The notes beneath the pieces were generated by a model, which saw only the letters and a list, made by a program, of their open reading frames with translations, did no database searches and was not told where the DNA came from. From the NCBI GenBank assembly GCA_002438635.1, contig DJPX01000041.1:16132-80131 (forward strand): a stretch of DNA of 64,000 nucleotides. Direction: 5' to 3'. Shown here piece after piece: positions 25,225-33,864 of this stretch. The stretch is from Bacteroidales bacterium UBA6401 (lineage in GTDB: Bacteria; Bacteroidota; Bacteroidia; Bacteroidales; UBA932). The translations under genes and the position numbers were made by a program. Position 1 is the stretch's first letter, and every line of letters begins with the position of its first letter.

Positions 25225-27194
25225 TTCTTTATAAATCTAATCGCACATCCACCTGATGTAGCAAGGTTTAAATGTAAAGTATCCCTGGCATCCACATCCT
25301 TTTCCACATATTGGTAAGTCTGCGGAGAGTTTTCATAACTAGTCTGTGGGGTATCCTCATAAATTTGAGCCTGCCACTTTCCTTTACCCAAAAAAGAAAG
25401 AGGAATATCAAGGGCACGGGCATTTTCATCGGTGATAGCACCCAGATACCAATCTTCGCCACCCCTACGCTGACGGGCGGTAACAATATAATCCCCTATC
25501 ACGGCATCTATCACCTTCGTTTGCTCCCAATCTGTAGGTACATCTTCTATAAAATCGAACGCCTGTACTCCTTCGTATGCTTCATAAAGATCAGAAGCCA
25601 TCTGAAGCGGACTATAAATCACCACGTACTGAGCGAGTTGCTTTGAAATGGTGGTTTTCACGCGACTCGTAGGCGTATTAGGATTAGAAAAATCGAATGT
25701 TCCGAAAGTGTAGTCCATTGGCCCGGCAAGTCCTCTAATAAATGGACAAACTGTCTGATGTTCAGGCTTATTTCCACCATCCGATTCCCAAGCATCGTGT
25801 TCCTGTCCACGTATTGCCTCTCCTGTCATTAGATTCGGCCAAGTACGACAAAGTCCTGTCGGGATACAAGGCTCATGTTCATCGATATTAATTTGATACT
25901 TAGCTGCTATCTCTACAATCTTATGAAGTCTGTTTACTCCGTATTGGCCATCATGTTCTTCCTTCCCATCCATCAAAAGATTTACATTCCCAGTTTTCAC
26001 ATAATGCATACCATATTTATGATAAAGAGAATATGCTGAATCTATCTGTGAAAGATAATGGTCGGTATTAGCTGCTGTTTCATTATGAATAATCATCTGT
26101 ACGCCCTTAGACGCTGCATACTTCATCACCTGATCAAAATCATAGTCAGGATAAGCTTTAGTAAAACTAAATCCTGTGCTATTTTTCATCCAATCACCCT
26201 CCCAGCCTTCATTCCAGCCTTCTACTAACACTGCCTGTATGTTATGAGTTGCAGCAAAGTCAATATATGCCTTAGTTCTCTCTGTGGTAGCTCCATGCTG
26301 CGGTCCATAGTACCATGTGTGTATGTATTTGTGTAATTCCCACCATATTCCTATATATTTCCCTGGCTTACACCATGAAGGGTCTTCAATCTTACAAGGC
26401 TCATTAAGATTCAACATCAAATGAGACTCTATGAGATCTCCTGCTCTGTCTGCAATAAGAATTGTTCTCCACGGCGTAGTACGAGTTGTAGTTACATACA
26501 CACCTGTCCCATCTGACCACTTGGTGAGAGAAGTCTTCAGGGTAGAAGCATCTTCGGCTACGAGATTTACCTTAGCAAAATCAAGAAGAGCAGCCTCATG
26601 TATAGAATAAAACCTGCCATCTGCGCCTTCAATAGTAACAGGAGTATAGGCACAATCTATTTTATCCAATGCCGTACACTCCGCGTATGCCTCATAATAA
26701 GGAACGCTCCTTGGCATCCACCATATCTTATGGTCAGAGCGGGCAAATCGATACTCGGTAAGTTCTTCCCTGATATTAAAATCACCCAACTCCTCAGGGA
26801 AAATATACCTGAATCCTATACCATCGTTAAAGACCCTGAATTCCACATCAAGATGCGCCGTATGCACGATCATCGCATTATGCCTATCCTCAATTAACCG
26901 ACTCTCTCCCCACACGGTCTCCCATGTCTTATCATAACTCGAATGACTTACACTCAATATCTCGGTGTTATCCCCAAGGATATTCCTTCCCATAAGTTCA
27001 AAACCCAATACTGAAGGTGCGATCACCTGCTCTCCATCACGCTCTACCATATAAGAAAGAACCCCTTCTATTGTCTGAACGCTAACCTTTGTTCTACCAT
27101 CCGGCGAGCTGATTTCTGGCTTCTTGGAGCTATTTCCTCCACAAGAAGATATGGCCAATGCCACCGACGCCACTACTATAACTAATTTTTTCAT
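25221..27194 (-). CDS. GH97 glycosidase, inverting SusB-like type, lipoprotein
   Basis: 657 residues from the ATG at 27194, chosen because it follows the GH89 stop (27197) by two bases and begins a lipoprotein signal (ALAISSCGG, Cys18). The frame is open to 27236, but that would add 14 residues inside GH89. Barrel residues E372 (HNETA), E441 (DEHEPCIP) and E465 (GQEHD) have spacings 69 and 24, identical to E439, E508 and E532 of SusB, the inverting alpha-glucosidase. The retaining nucleophile position is Gly402 (VKTGN). The prediction is an inverting alpha-glucoside hydrolase on the cell surface or in the periplasm. Confidence 0.9.
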   Translation of the reverse strand: MKKLVIVVASVALAISSCGGNSSKKPEISSPDGRTKVSVQTIEGVLSYMVERDGEQVIAPSVLGFELMGRNILGDNTEILSVSHSSYDKTWETVWGESRLIEDRHNAMIVHTAHLDVEFRVFNDGIGFRYIFPEELGDFNIREELTEYRFARSDHKIWWMPRSVPYYEAYAECTALDKIDCAYTPVTIEGADGRFYSIHEAALLDFAKVNLVAEDASTLKTSLTKWSDGTGVYVTTTRTTPWRTILIADRAGDLIESHLMLNLNEPCKIEDPSWCKPGKYIGIWWELHKYIHTWYYGPQHGATTERTKAYIDFAATHNIQAVLVEGWNEGWEGDWMKNSTGFSFTKAYPDYDFDQVMKYAASKGVQMIIHNETAANTDHYLSQIDSAYSLYHKYGMHYVKTGNVNLLMDGKEEHDGQYGVNRLHKIVEIAAKYQINIDEHEPCIPTGLCRTWPNLMTGEAIRGQEHDAWESDGGNKPEHQTVCPFIRGLAGPMDYTFGTFDFSNPNTPTSRVKTTISKQLAQYVVIYSPLQMASDLYEAYEGVQAFDFIEDVPTDWEQTKVIDAVIGDYIVTARQRRGGEDWYLGAITDENARALDIPLSFLGKGKWQAQIYEDTPQTSYENSPQTYQYVEKDVDARDTLHLNLATSGGCAIRFIKK

Positions 27195-27196
27195 TC

Positions 27197-29362
27197 TTAC
27201 TCTTCTATATGTGCCCATTCGCAGGCAAATTTCCAAATCTGTTCATCATATTGAAGCGCTCTTCCATTGACATCTGCCGAAGATCCTGAAGCCGTACTGC
27301 CAACATATCCTGTACTTTTAGCATTCACAAAAGACTCACCTGCATCGAATGCAGCTATAACAGCATCAAAGAAGCGCTCCCACCTTACTTTATAATATGT
27401 ATCCACAAGACCATCCCAATCACGATTGGCATAATCCCACAGATGAAAAGAATCTCCCCATACTGAAATCAAAGTACGCGCATTCTTTTCATAATATGCC
27501 TTCTGCTCTGGCGTATCACCCCAACTTCGTGCATCACTTATCCAATCTTCCAAAGAAAACTCTTTTCTTGTGCTCAGTACTGCAGTTATCTCGTCACATA
27601 ATTCAAGGAAAGCTTTTTTCGCTGCGAGCATTCCATTGCGATCACCCTTCTTATATGCAGCGGTAAACCGATCACGATATGCAGCCGTGCGATTACATAG
27701 AACTTGGCGATGGACATTGGCCTTGTCATAAGCCAAATACGAACTACTACCATCTACTTCAGATAAAAGTTCCCACGCATTTTCCAAATCTTCTTCATCA
27801 TAGCCTCTTGCTATTACCGTTGTCCAATGCCAATTCCCCTCTAAATTAGGGTGTGCATTAACCACGCTTGCACTGCCAGTTACTGGATGAGAGACGCTAA
27901 TCTTATCAGCGATAATATGCCAGAAACTCCGATACTTTTCATCTACCCTTCCTAGATGCCTATCTGCTATATTATCAATATATTCATCAAGTGTTCTTCC
28001 TGTATCCCATGCACGAGCCAACACAGCCTCATACACCGGCTCATTAACACCGAAGCCTTCAAGGGTACATCCAAGCCCTCTAAATCCCTGGCCTGCATTT
28101 TCCATGGTTTCTTGGATCCACTCGTCGTTTTGATGAAAGTCACCTTCGATACCAGTCATACCTCCGAAATTCCCAAGGTAGCACCAAATAAAATCCTGCC
28201 CATAAAAACTCTCGGTACGTTTCCATATCTGAGTATAATCGCAGTAATAATCCAGCAACATCATTCTGCCCTTCGGCACTGCAGTAAGATACGCCTTTAT
28301 ATTCTCATCTGTCCAGTGTGTCGGGTCAGCATAAAAAAGCCACCCCATCTGAAGCCATATAGCATCTGGATCTACAGCCGTTAAGCTATCATATATTCCC
28401 CTCGATATTTCAGCAAGGGTGTTAGGATCCCAAAACGGAGCGTCAACCTCATTAAATGGATCTATCCCATAGATGTGGTCGGTACCATAAAGCTTGGTCT
28501 GCTCTTCGAGAAATATTCTCTGGATATCAGCAAAATGCTTATCCATAGGACTTAAAAAGGTGCAACGATACTTGTCGGCAAATCCACCCCAATAACTTAC
28601 TCTGAATGTGTCCAATTTTTCCGAAACGACCTCGGCCAATTCTGCCGGCACATGTCCGGCAAAAGCCGGCAGTACAGGAGTCATATTAAATTCACGTTCA
28701 CGCTTTAATATTTTCTTTTGTAATTCTGCCTGACCATCTATCCATTCCTGTGGCAGTGGACCTTCCCAGTAATCGAGATTACACATTCTCTGCCATGGTA
28801 AATGTGCAGGTCCTGTGAAAAATGAGCGTATCTGCTCATCACTAAGTCCATACCTTTCCCACACTTTCTGCCATACAGCCTCTTGACCCGTTATGGCAAG
28901 AGGCATATTAACTCCATTTAGGGCCATCCAGTCTATAAACCGCTCCCACTGCTCCCATTTCCACCACGGCATAGTATAGCCATAGGTGCAATAATTCAAG
29001 AAAAATCTCGTATCTACTGTAGCCTTTACCCTTATCTTATCCTCAACCATAGGAAGAGTTTCAGGCAATTCCACCAGATTATAATCATACCAACTAACAT
29101 TGGCAAGACACCACTGCTGCAGGTAACGGTTCAGACCAACGGCCATGGAATTGGCATTATTGGCACGTATATAAACCTTACCTTTCACTGATTCTAATTC
29201 GTAGACATCTTCCTCGGAGTCAATTTTTTCAAAAACAATCGCAGCTGCACGCTCTCCCATTATCCTCCTTGCAAGTCCCTCGGCATTTTTTATATCCTTA
29301 TCGCAACCACACGATACCAAGGCCAATATACAAGCGCTAATTAACAAAAGGCTTCTTCGCAT
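27197..29362 (-). CDS. GH89 alpha-N-acetylglucosaminidase, lipoprotein
   Basis: 721 residues, lipobox LVSC (Cys18). NAGLU plan: an N-terminal alpha/beta domain to about 110, then a TIM barrel (WWKWEQWERFIDWMALNGVN onward) and an all-helical C-terminal domain. Candidate catalytic glutamates are E305 in GIDPFNEVD and one of E435/E441 in LEGFGVNEPVYE. The segments FFTGPAHLPWQ and FIWCYLGNFGG are conserved in the family. It releases terminal alpha-linked GlcNAc, as found on gastric mucin O-glycans and heparan sulfate. It shares base 29362 with the preceding gene. Confidence 0.94.
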   Translation of the reverse strand: MRRSLLLISACILALVSCGCDKDIKNAEGLARRIMGERAAAIVFEKIDSEEDVYELESVKGKVYIRANNANSMAVGLNRYLQQWCLANVSWYDYNLVELPETLPMVEDKIRVKATVDTRFFLNYCTYGYTMPWWKWEQWERFIDWMALNGVNMPLAITGQEAVWQKVWERYGLSDEQIRSFFTGPAHLPWQRMCNLDYWEGPLPQEWIDGQAELQKKILKREREFNMTPVLPAFAGHVPAELAEVVSEKLDTFRVSYWGGFADKYRCTFLSPMDKHFADIQRIFLEEQTKLYGTDHIYGIDPFNEVDAPFWDPNTLAEISRGIYDSLTAVDPDAIWLQMGWLFYADPTHWTDENIKAYLTAVPKGRMMLLDYYCDYTQIWKRTESFYGQDFIWCYLGNFGGMTGIEGDFHQNDEWIQETMENAGQGFRGLGCTLEGFGVNEPVYEAVLARAWDTGRTLDEYIDNIADRHLGRVDEKYRSFWHIIADKISVSHPVTGSASVVNAHPNLEGNWHWTTVIARGYDEEDLENAWELLSEVDGSSSYLAYDKANVHRQVLCNRTAAYRDRFTAAYKKGDRNGMLAAKKAFLELCDEITAVLSTRKEFSLEDWISDARSWGDTPEQKAYYEKNARTLISVWGDSFHLWDYANRDWDGLVDTYYKVRWERFFDAVIAAFDAGESFVNAKSTGYVGSTASGSSADVNGRALQYDEQIWKFACEWAHIEE

Positions 29363-30423
29363 TACTTACTATAGTGTTTATTTTTTATTCCAAAATGATC
29401 GCAATAACGATCGTAAAGATGCCCTGCCTGTGTATACGAAGAATTAGGGCTCATAAAGTGACTGAACTCGAATGTGATTACATCCTCCATTCCGGCACGC
29501 CTGGCGGCATCGAGTTTATAAAGAAGCTTTTCCCACTTGATAGGAAGAAACCGTATAGGCATGTCACGGTCAAAACTCTCGACATTTGTCCAGCAATGCA
29601 TTCCATATTTATCCGCAAGCTTCTTATTAACACACAGATAGTCATAAAGATCCCAGTAATCCACTTGACCATCTTGGAAAGCCAGAATATCCACTGAGCC
29701 TTGAACATCCCTAAGGATTTCATTCCACTCTCTTTCATGTTCTTCCACAGTAGTCGCTGTATCTCCCCACATGACTTGATCCGTTTTAACGCCATGAATA
29801 TATGGAGAAATCATACACGGCAACCCGCCTGAAATCTCCTTAGCGTGCTTTCCGACGCCCGCCATAATCTTAGCTATATTCTTCGTCCTACGACTAACTT
29901 CCTGGCTTAAATACCATCCTTGAAAACTCTTATGATGACCATACTTCGCCCATACCTCATCGACAAGGGCTATGTTTACATCTATTTCTTTCTGGTATTC
30001 CCCTTCGTGCCACCATTGGCCAGAATCATAGGTTCCAAAATAAAATGCCATATCATGCTTATCGGCAAGGGTAAGAAACATCTCCACAAGATCCACCGGA
30101 GGATAGATGGCATTAGGATTGGCATTTAGGACAGACTCGAAGGGGGCAGCAAGCCAGCGGCCAAGTCCACAACGGATCATGACCACTGTATTTATACCCA
30201 TGTCTTTCATGCACTGAAAGTCCTTATCCCATTCCTTTACACCCCAGTTTTGATGAGGAATATCCCAACTCACCTCATCAAGAAAGGTGGCCCTGATGGG
30301 CAGGGCCTTTCCTATCTGAGGTGTTTCGTATAGTTTATCATTTAAGTAAGACTTATCACTCGATTTACACGCCGACAAAAGCGCGAAAAGAGCCAATATG
30401 ACGGCTATTTGTATTTTCCTCAC
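29362..30423 (-). CDS. DUF4434-type TIM-barrel lipoprotein
   Basis: 353 residues. Lipobox LLSACKSS with Cys19. The mature protein begins with a glycosidase-like barrel pattern (RATFLDEVSWDIPHQNWG, CMKDMGINTVVMIRCG, FYFGTYDSGQW, FQGWYLSQEV), which I recognise as the DUF4434 family of Bacteroidetes. No biochemical function is established that I can cite. Acidic and aromatic residues at strand ends (SQEV, ISPYIHG, FEFSHFMSPNSSY) would suit a glycan hydrolase. It lies between the epimerase (6 bases) and GH89 (1-base overlap). Confidence 0.75.
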   Translation of the reverse strand: MRKIQIAVILALFALLSACKSSDKSYLNDKLYETPQIGKALPIRATFLDEVSWDIPHQNWGVKEWDKDFQCMKDMGINTVVMIRCGLGRWLAAPFESVLNANPNAIYPPVDLVEMFLTLADKHDMAFYFGTYDSGQWWHEGEYQKEIDVNIALVDEVWAKYGHHKSFQGWYLSQEVSRRTKNIAKIMAGVGKHAKEISGGLPCMISPYIHGVKTDQVMWGDTATTVEEHEREWNEILRDVQGSVDILAFQDGQVDYWDLYDYLCVNKKLADKYGMHCWTNVESFDRDMPIRFLPIKWEKLLYKLDAARRAGMEDVITFEFSHFMSPNSSYTQAGHLYDRYCDHFGIKNKHYSK

Positions 30424-30429
30424 GACTCT

Positions 30430-31608
30430 TTATTTTAATGTTTCAAGAATCTGCCAAATCTGATAAAGTCCTCTTGGAACATGGAAGCAACCCTTCCATT
30501 TACCACCTTTTAGAGGAAGCAACACTTCACCACGACGATTAAGGTATCCGAACCACTCTGGATATTCCTGGTCTTTGAAATGCGCCCACATATAATCATT
30601 CAATTTTTTGAACCACTCAAGGCACTCCTTATTACCAGTTAATTGATAACCTTTTATCATAGCGATGGAGCTTTCGAGGTGAACCCACCACAATTTCTGA
30701 TCCCATTCGAGTTCCTGTGTCGGATAACCCTTTCGATCCATAAAGTAGAATATACCTTCGTACTTTTTATCCCATCCATAGTTTATAACGCTCAGGGATA
30801 TTTCCACAGCCTTTTCTATCAGCTTTTGGTCATGACGACGGATGCCAATGTTCATAAGGAACCACATAGCCTCTAAGTCGTGTCCTGGATTAACTCTACG
30901 CCCTTCAAAACAATCGATAAGTTTTCCATCAGGAGAAAGATTCTCCATAATAACGCCCAAATCCGGCTGATAGAACACATCCACTATCTCGTGTACACTT
31001 TCGTCTATAGTCTTTTCGATAAGTGCAGGGTCATTTATTATATCCTCCACTTCAAGGGCCATATTACATATAATCATAGGAAGTGCAAAATCCTTCATAG
31101 GGCGCGTCCCAGGATAAAGTTTATTCCACTGTCCCTTAGGGTTAGAGCGACGAGCGAGGATACGATCAAACGTCTTCTTGGCTATCTGTGCATATTCCTC
31201 ATTACCAGTAGCTTTTGCAAGCTGGGCAAATGCCATGCAGGCAAATGTGTTCGAGAAGATATTATACGGCTGAACAAGAGGCTTGCCTTCGCGCGTTACT
31301 GAGAAATAAAAATCGTAATTCCCGTCGTGTCCATACTTTTTCAGGAATTCCGCGCCACCTATTGCAGTCTGCAGCCACTCCGGATTTTTTTCCAGATTAT
31401 TGTAAAGCATGGCGAAAAGCCAGACTTCACGACCCTGAAGCCAGATGAATTTGTCAGTGTCATAGACGCTACCATCTCTATTCAAGCAGCTGAAATAACC
31501 ACCGAATTCTTTGTCAATAGAATGGTTAAGCCAAAATGGGAGACAATTCTCACGAAGTTCCTTCTCATATCGAGAAGCAAGCTCCTTAAAATTAATTTCA
31601 GTGTTCAT
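30430..31608 (-). CDS. N-acylglucosamine 2-epimerase family protein
   Basis: About 392 residues, cytoplasmic, an (alpha/alpha)6 barrel that interconverts GlcNAc and ManNAc or related free sugars. Family segments: NHSIDKEFGGYFSCLNRDG, KFIWLQGREVWLFAMLYN, NPGHDLEAMWFL and KLWWVHLESSIAM, with His residues in the last two and the final FHVPRGLYQIWQ in the catalytic positions. It is the first gene of the operon running to 19769. The frame is open to an ATG at 31620 (four more residues); I favour the Met at 31608. The cellobiose 2-epimerase subgroup is an alternative, but the GH89 context supports GlcNAc. Confidence 0.87.
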   Translation of the reverse strand: MNTEINFKELASRYEKELRENCLPFWLNHSIDKEFGGYFSCLNRDGSVYDTDKFIWLQGREVWLFAMLYNNLEKNPEWLQTAIGGAEFLKKYGHDGNYDFYFSVTREGKPLVQPYNIFSNTFACMAFAQLAKATGNEEYAQIAKKTFDRILARRSNPKGQWNKLYPGTRPMKDFALPMIICNMALEVEDIINDPALIEKTIDESVHEIVDVFYQPDLGVIMENLSPDGKLIDCFEGRRVNPGHDLEAMWFLMNIGIRRHDQKLIEKAVEISLSVINYGWDKKYEGIFYFMDRKGYPTQELEWDQKLWWVHLESSIAMIKGYQLTGNKECLEWFKKLNDYMWAHFKDQEYPEWFGYLNRRGEVLLPLKGGKWKGCFHVPRGLYQIWQILETLK

Positions 31609-31692
31609 ATAAATATCCAAGTATTTTGTTTGTCAATTATGGCTCTAATTTACGCAAAATCCCGTTTCAGTGCAAGTCTGAAATATATTTCG

Positions 31693-31700
31693 TATATTTG
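31693..31700 (+). promoter_or_regulatory. -7 promoter element directly before the first SGNH esterase gene
   Basis: TATATTTG matches TAnnTTTG. Only five bases separate it from the ATG at 31706, so the transcript would be leaderless or nearly so. No TTTG at -33. Confidence 0.55.
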
Positions 31701-31705
31701 TCATC

Positions 31706-32782
31706 ATGAAAAAAACACTACTACTTGCAGCCATAGCGCTGTTTTCGTGTGCTATAAGTAGCGCCGAAACCATCAAAGCCACAGACGCGAAAGTGTCCTA
31801 TATTGGCCGTACTGAAATTGACATGAACACCGGCTCTGTTAAATTCGATTGGAGCGCCACAACCATAAGGGTGAAATTCAAAGGAAGCACCCTAAAGTTG
31901 AAATGTTCTGACACCCATAAGGATTACCTCAATATTTGGATTGACAAAGCTCAAAGTGCACATAAGGATGCGGTTTTATGCATAGAAAGCGACACCACAC
32001 TTACTCTTTTCAAAGGCAAAAAAGGCGTTCACGAAGTTATCCTACAAAAAAGAACTGAAGCAGAGCAGGGATGCATTACTATAAATGAATTTAGTACAGA
32101 TGGCGTTTTTCTTGAAGCCCCATCCATGAAACCACACATGATTGAATTCATAGGAGATTCTTATACTTGTGGATATGGAACAGAAGCCCCTTCTGCCACT
32201 TCTCCATTCATCCCAGAAGAAGAAAATCCATCTCTGACTTATGCCGATATATTGGCCAGATATTTCGATGCCGAAGCCATACACATAAGCCATAGCGGTA
32301 GAGGAGTAGTTCGTAATTACGGCGATTTCAACCAACACGAGAATATGGTAAAACTCTACGGGCAAACTTTCGACCAATATGCCGAAACCGCATGGACTCC
32401 TACATATAAGCCAGACCTTGTCGTTATCTATTTAGGAGCCAATGACTTCTCAACAGGAAAACAACCTACACTCACCCAATGGTGCGAATCATACAAAGCA
32501 CTCTTGAAGAAAGTAAGAGAATTCCACGGAGAGGTCCCTGTTCTCTGTGTAGCGGCAAAATCGGATGAAACTCTAGGCCTATGGGTTAAAGCCGCCGTTG
32601 AACGCAGCGGACTGAAGAATGTATTTGCTATTGCCATTAACCCACAAGTTCACAACAATGACTCAGACTTGGGAGCTTCTTATCACCCTAACTATAGCGG
32701 ACACCGCAAAATGGCCAGTGTTATAGCACCTTACATAGCAACGATAATGAATTGGTCAATGCCTTTTGAACCTTATGAATAA
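31706..32782 (+). CDS. SGNH/GDSL esterase, carbohydrate esterase family 2-like
   Basis: 358 residues with a signal peptide (cleavage near SSA, residue 20). An N-terminal jelly-roll domain (about 25-140) precedes the SGNH hydrolase: block I FIGDSYTCGYG with Ser152, block III VIYLGANDFS, and block V with the catalytic His in SYHPNYSGHRKMA. The two-domain order matches CE2 esterases, which remove acetyl groups from glycans. It is transcribed divergently from the epimerase/GH89 operon and overlaps the next gene by 17 bases. It probably de-acetylates the glycan that operon degrades; the link is inferred from position. Confidence 0.87.
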   Translation: MKKTLLLAAIALFSCAISSAETIKATDAKVSYIGRTEIDMNTGSVKFDWSATTIRVKFKGSTLKLKCSDTHKDYLNIWIDKAQSAHKDAVLCIESDTTLTLFKGKKGVHEVILQKRTEAEQGCITINEFSTDGVFLEAPSMKPHMIEFIGDSYTCGYGTEAPSATSPFIPEEENPSLTYADILARYFDAEAIHISHSGRGVVRNYGDFNQHENMVKLYGQTFDQYAETAWTPTYKPDLVVIYLGANDFSTGKQPTLTQWCESYKALLKKVREFHGEVPVLCVAAKSDETLGLWVKAAVERSGLKNVFAIAINPQVHNNDSDLGASYHPNYSGHRKMASVIAPYIATIMNWSMPFEPYE

Positions 32783-33857
32783 ATCGATTGGCCTAATCGC
32801 AACCCTGCTCTTTTCCAGCATAGTTGCATCTGCGCAAGTTTATACCAATGCTGATAATCTCCCCCTCTACGGAAAAGCGAGAGAAGATACTAAAGAGCGC
32901 TACGAACGACTTCCTGCCGAATTCGAAGGCCGAAGCCGCGATGCAATCTGGAACCTTGGCCGTAATAGTGCTGGCCTTTACATCCGCTTCAATTCCAATT
33001 CCACGACTATTTGGTGTCGATGGACGGCCAAATTCGGCAATATGATGAATCATCAGACCTTGGTAGGGACTCGTGGACTGGACCTTTATGGACTTAATGA
33101 TAAAGGTGAGTGGAGGTTTATCGCCGCTGCAAAACCAAACCCTTCCAGTAAAACTACAGAGGCGAAAGTAATCGGCAATATGTCCGGAAAGGCTACTGAA
33201 TACATGCTTTATCTACCTCTGTATGATGGAATTAGCAGTCTTGAAATAGGCGTAGATTCCACAGCTTACATCAAGGCTCCTCTAGTAGAAACACCTCGTT
33301 CAGATAGTCCCATCGTAATGTATGGGACATCTATTCTGCAAGGTGGATGTGCTAATCGGCCGGGCATGGCTTATACAAATATTCTCGGGCGAAGATTTAA
33401 CCGCGAAGTCATCAATCTTGGTTTCAGTGGAAATGCACTCCTGGATATGGAGATCGCGGAATTGATGGCCTCTGTAGAGAACCCGGCGATTTTCGTATTC
33501 GATTATGTCCCAAATGCATACGACTACCTTATTCGAGAAAAAGGAGAACAATTCTTTAGAATCGTGCGTGATGCTCATCCTGATGTTCCTATACTCTTTT
33601 TGGAAGACCCTCATTTTGCCCACTACGATTGGGACTCCAATATAAAAACCGAAGTGGATAAGAAAAACGCTGCACAAAGAGAACTTTTCGAAAAGTTAAA
33701 AAAGCAGGGCGAGAAGCGTATCTATTATCTAAAGTCTGACGACATGGTGGGTCACGATGCAGAAGCCTTTGTAGAGAACATACACTTTACAGACTTGGGG
33801 ATGATGCGATACGCTGACTGGATAAGCCCATACCTTAAAAAATATATGAAGCGCTAA
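32766..33857 (+). CDS. SGNH/GDSL hydrolase with N-terminal GxDLY domain
   Basis: 363 residues with a signal peptide (GLIATLLFSSIVASAQ). The segment GTRGLDLYGL is the GxDLY signature of the beta-sandwich domain that precedes one SGNH subfamily. The esterase domain follows: block I reads VMYGTSILQGG with Ser in GTS, not GDS; the oxyanion region is VFDYVPNAYD; the last block is ENIHFTDLG with the catalytic His. Such proteins act as acetyl esterases on sugars or sialic acids; the exact substrate is unknown. It is cotranscribed with the CE2-like gene. It ends 8 bases before guaA on the other strand. Confidence 0.85.
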   Translation: MNLMNKSIGLIATLLFSSIVASAQVYTNADNLPLYGKAREDTKERYERLPAEFEGRSRDAIWNLGRNSAGLYIRFNSNSTTIWCRWTAKFGNMMNHQTLVGTRGLDLYGLNDKGEWRFIAAAKPNPSSKTTEAKVIGNMSGKATEYMLYLPLYDGISSLEIGVDSTAYIKAPLVETPRSDSPIVMYGTSILQGGCANRPGMAYTNILGRRFNREVINLGFSGNALLDMEIAELMASVENPAIFVFDYVPNAYDYLIREKGEQFFRIVRDAHPDVPILFLEDPHFAHYDWDSNIKTEVDKKNAAQRELFEKLKKQGEKRIYYLKSDDMVGHDAEAFVENIHFTDLGMMRYADWISPYLKKYMKR

Positions 33858-33864
33858 TCCCCGG

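Noticed and set aside
31620..31680. Promoter for the epimerase/GH89 operon
   Set aside because: A TTTG box is present on the minus strand (31655-31658), but the nearest -7 candidate (TAATTGAC) is off consensus and 15 bases away, so no site is called.
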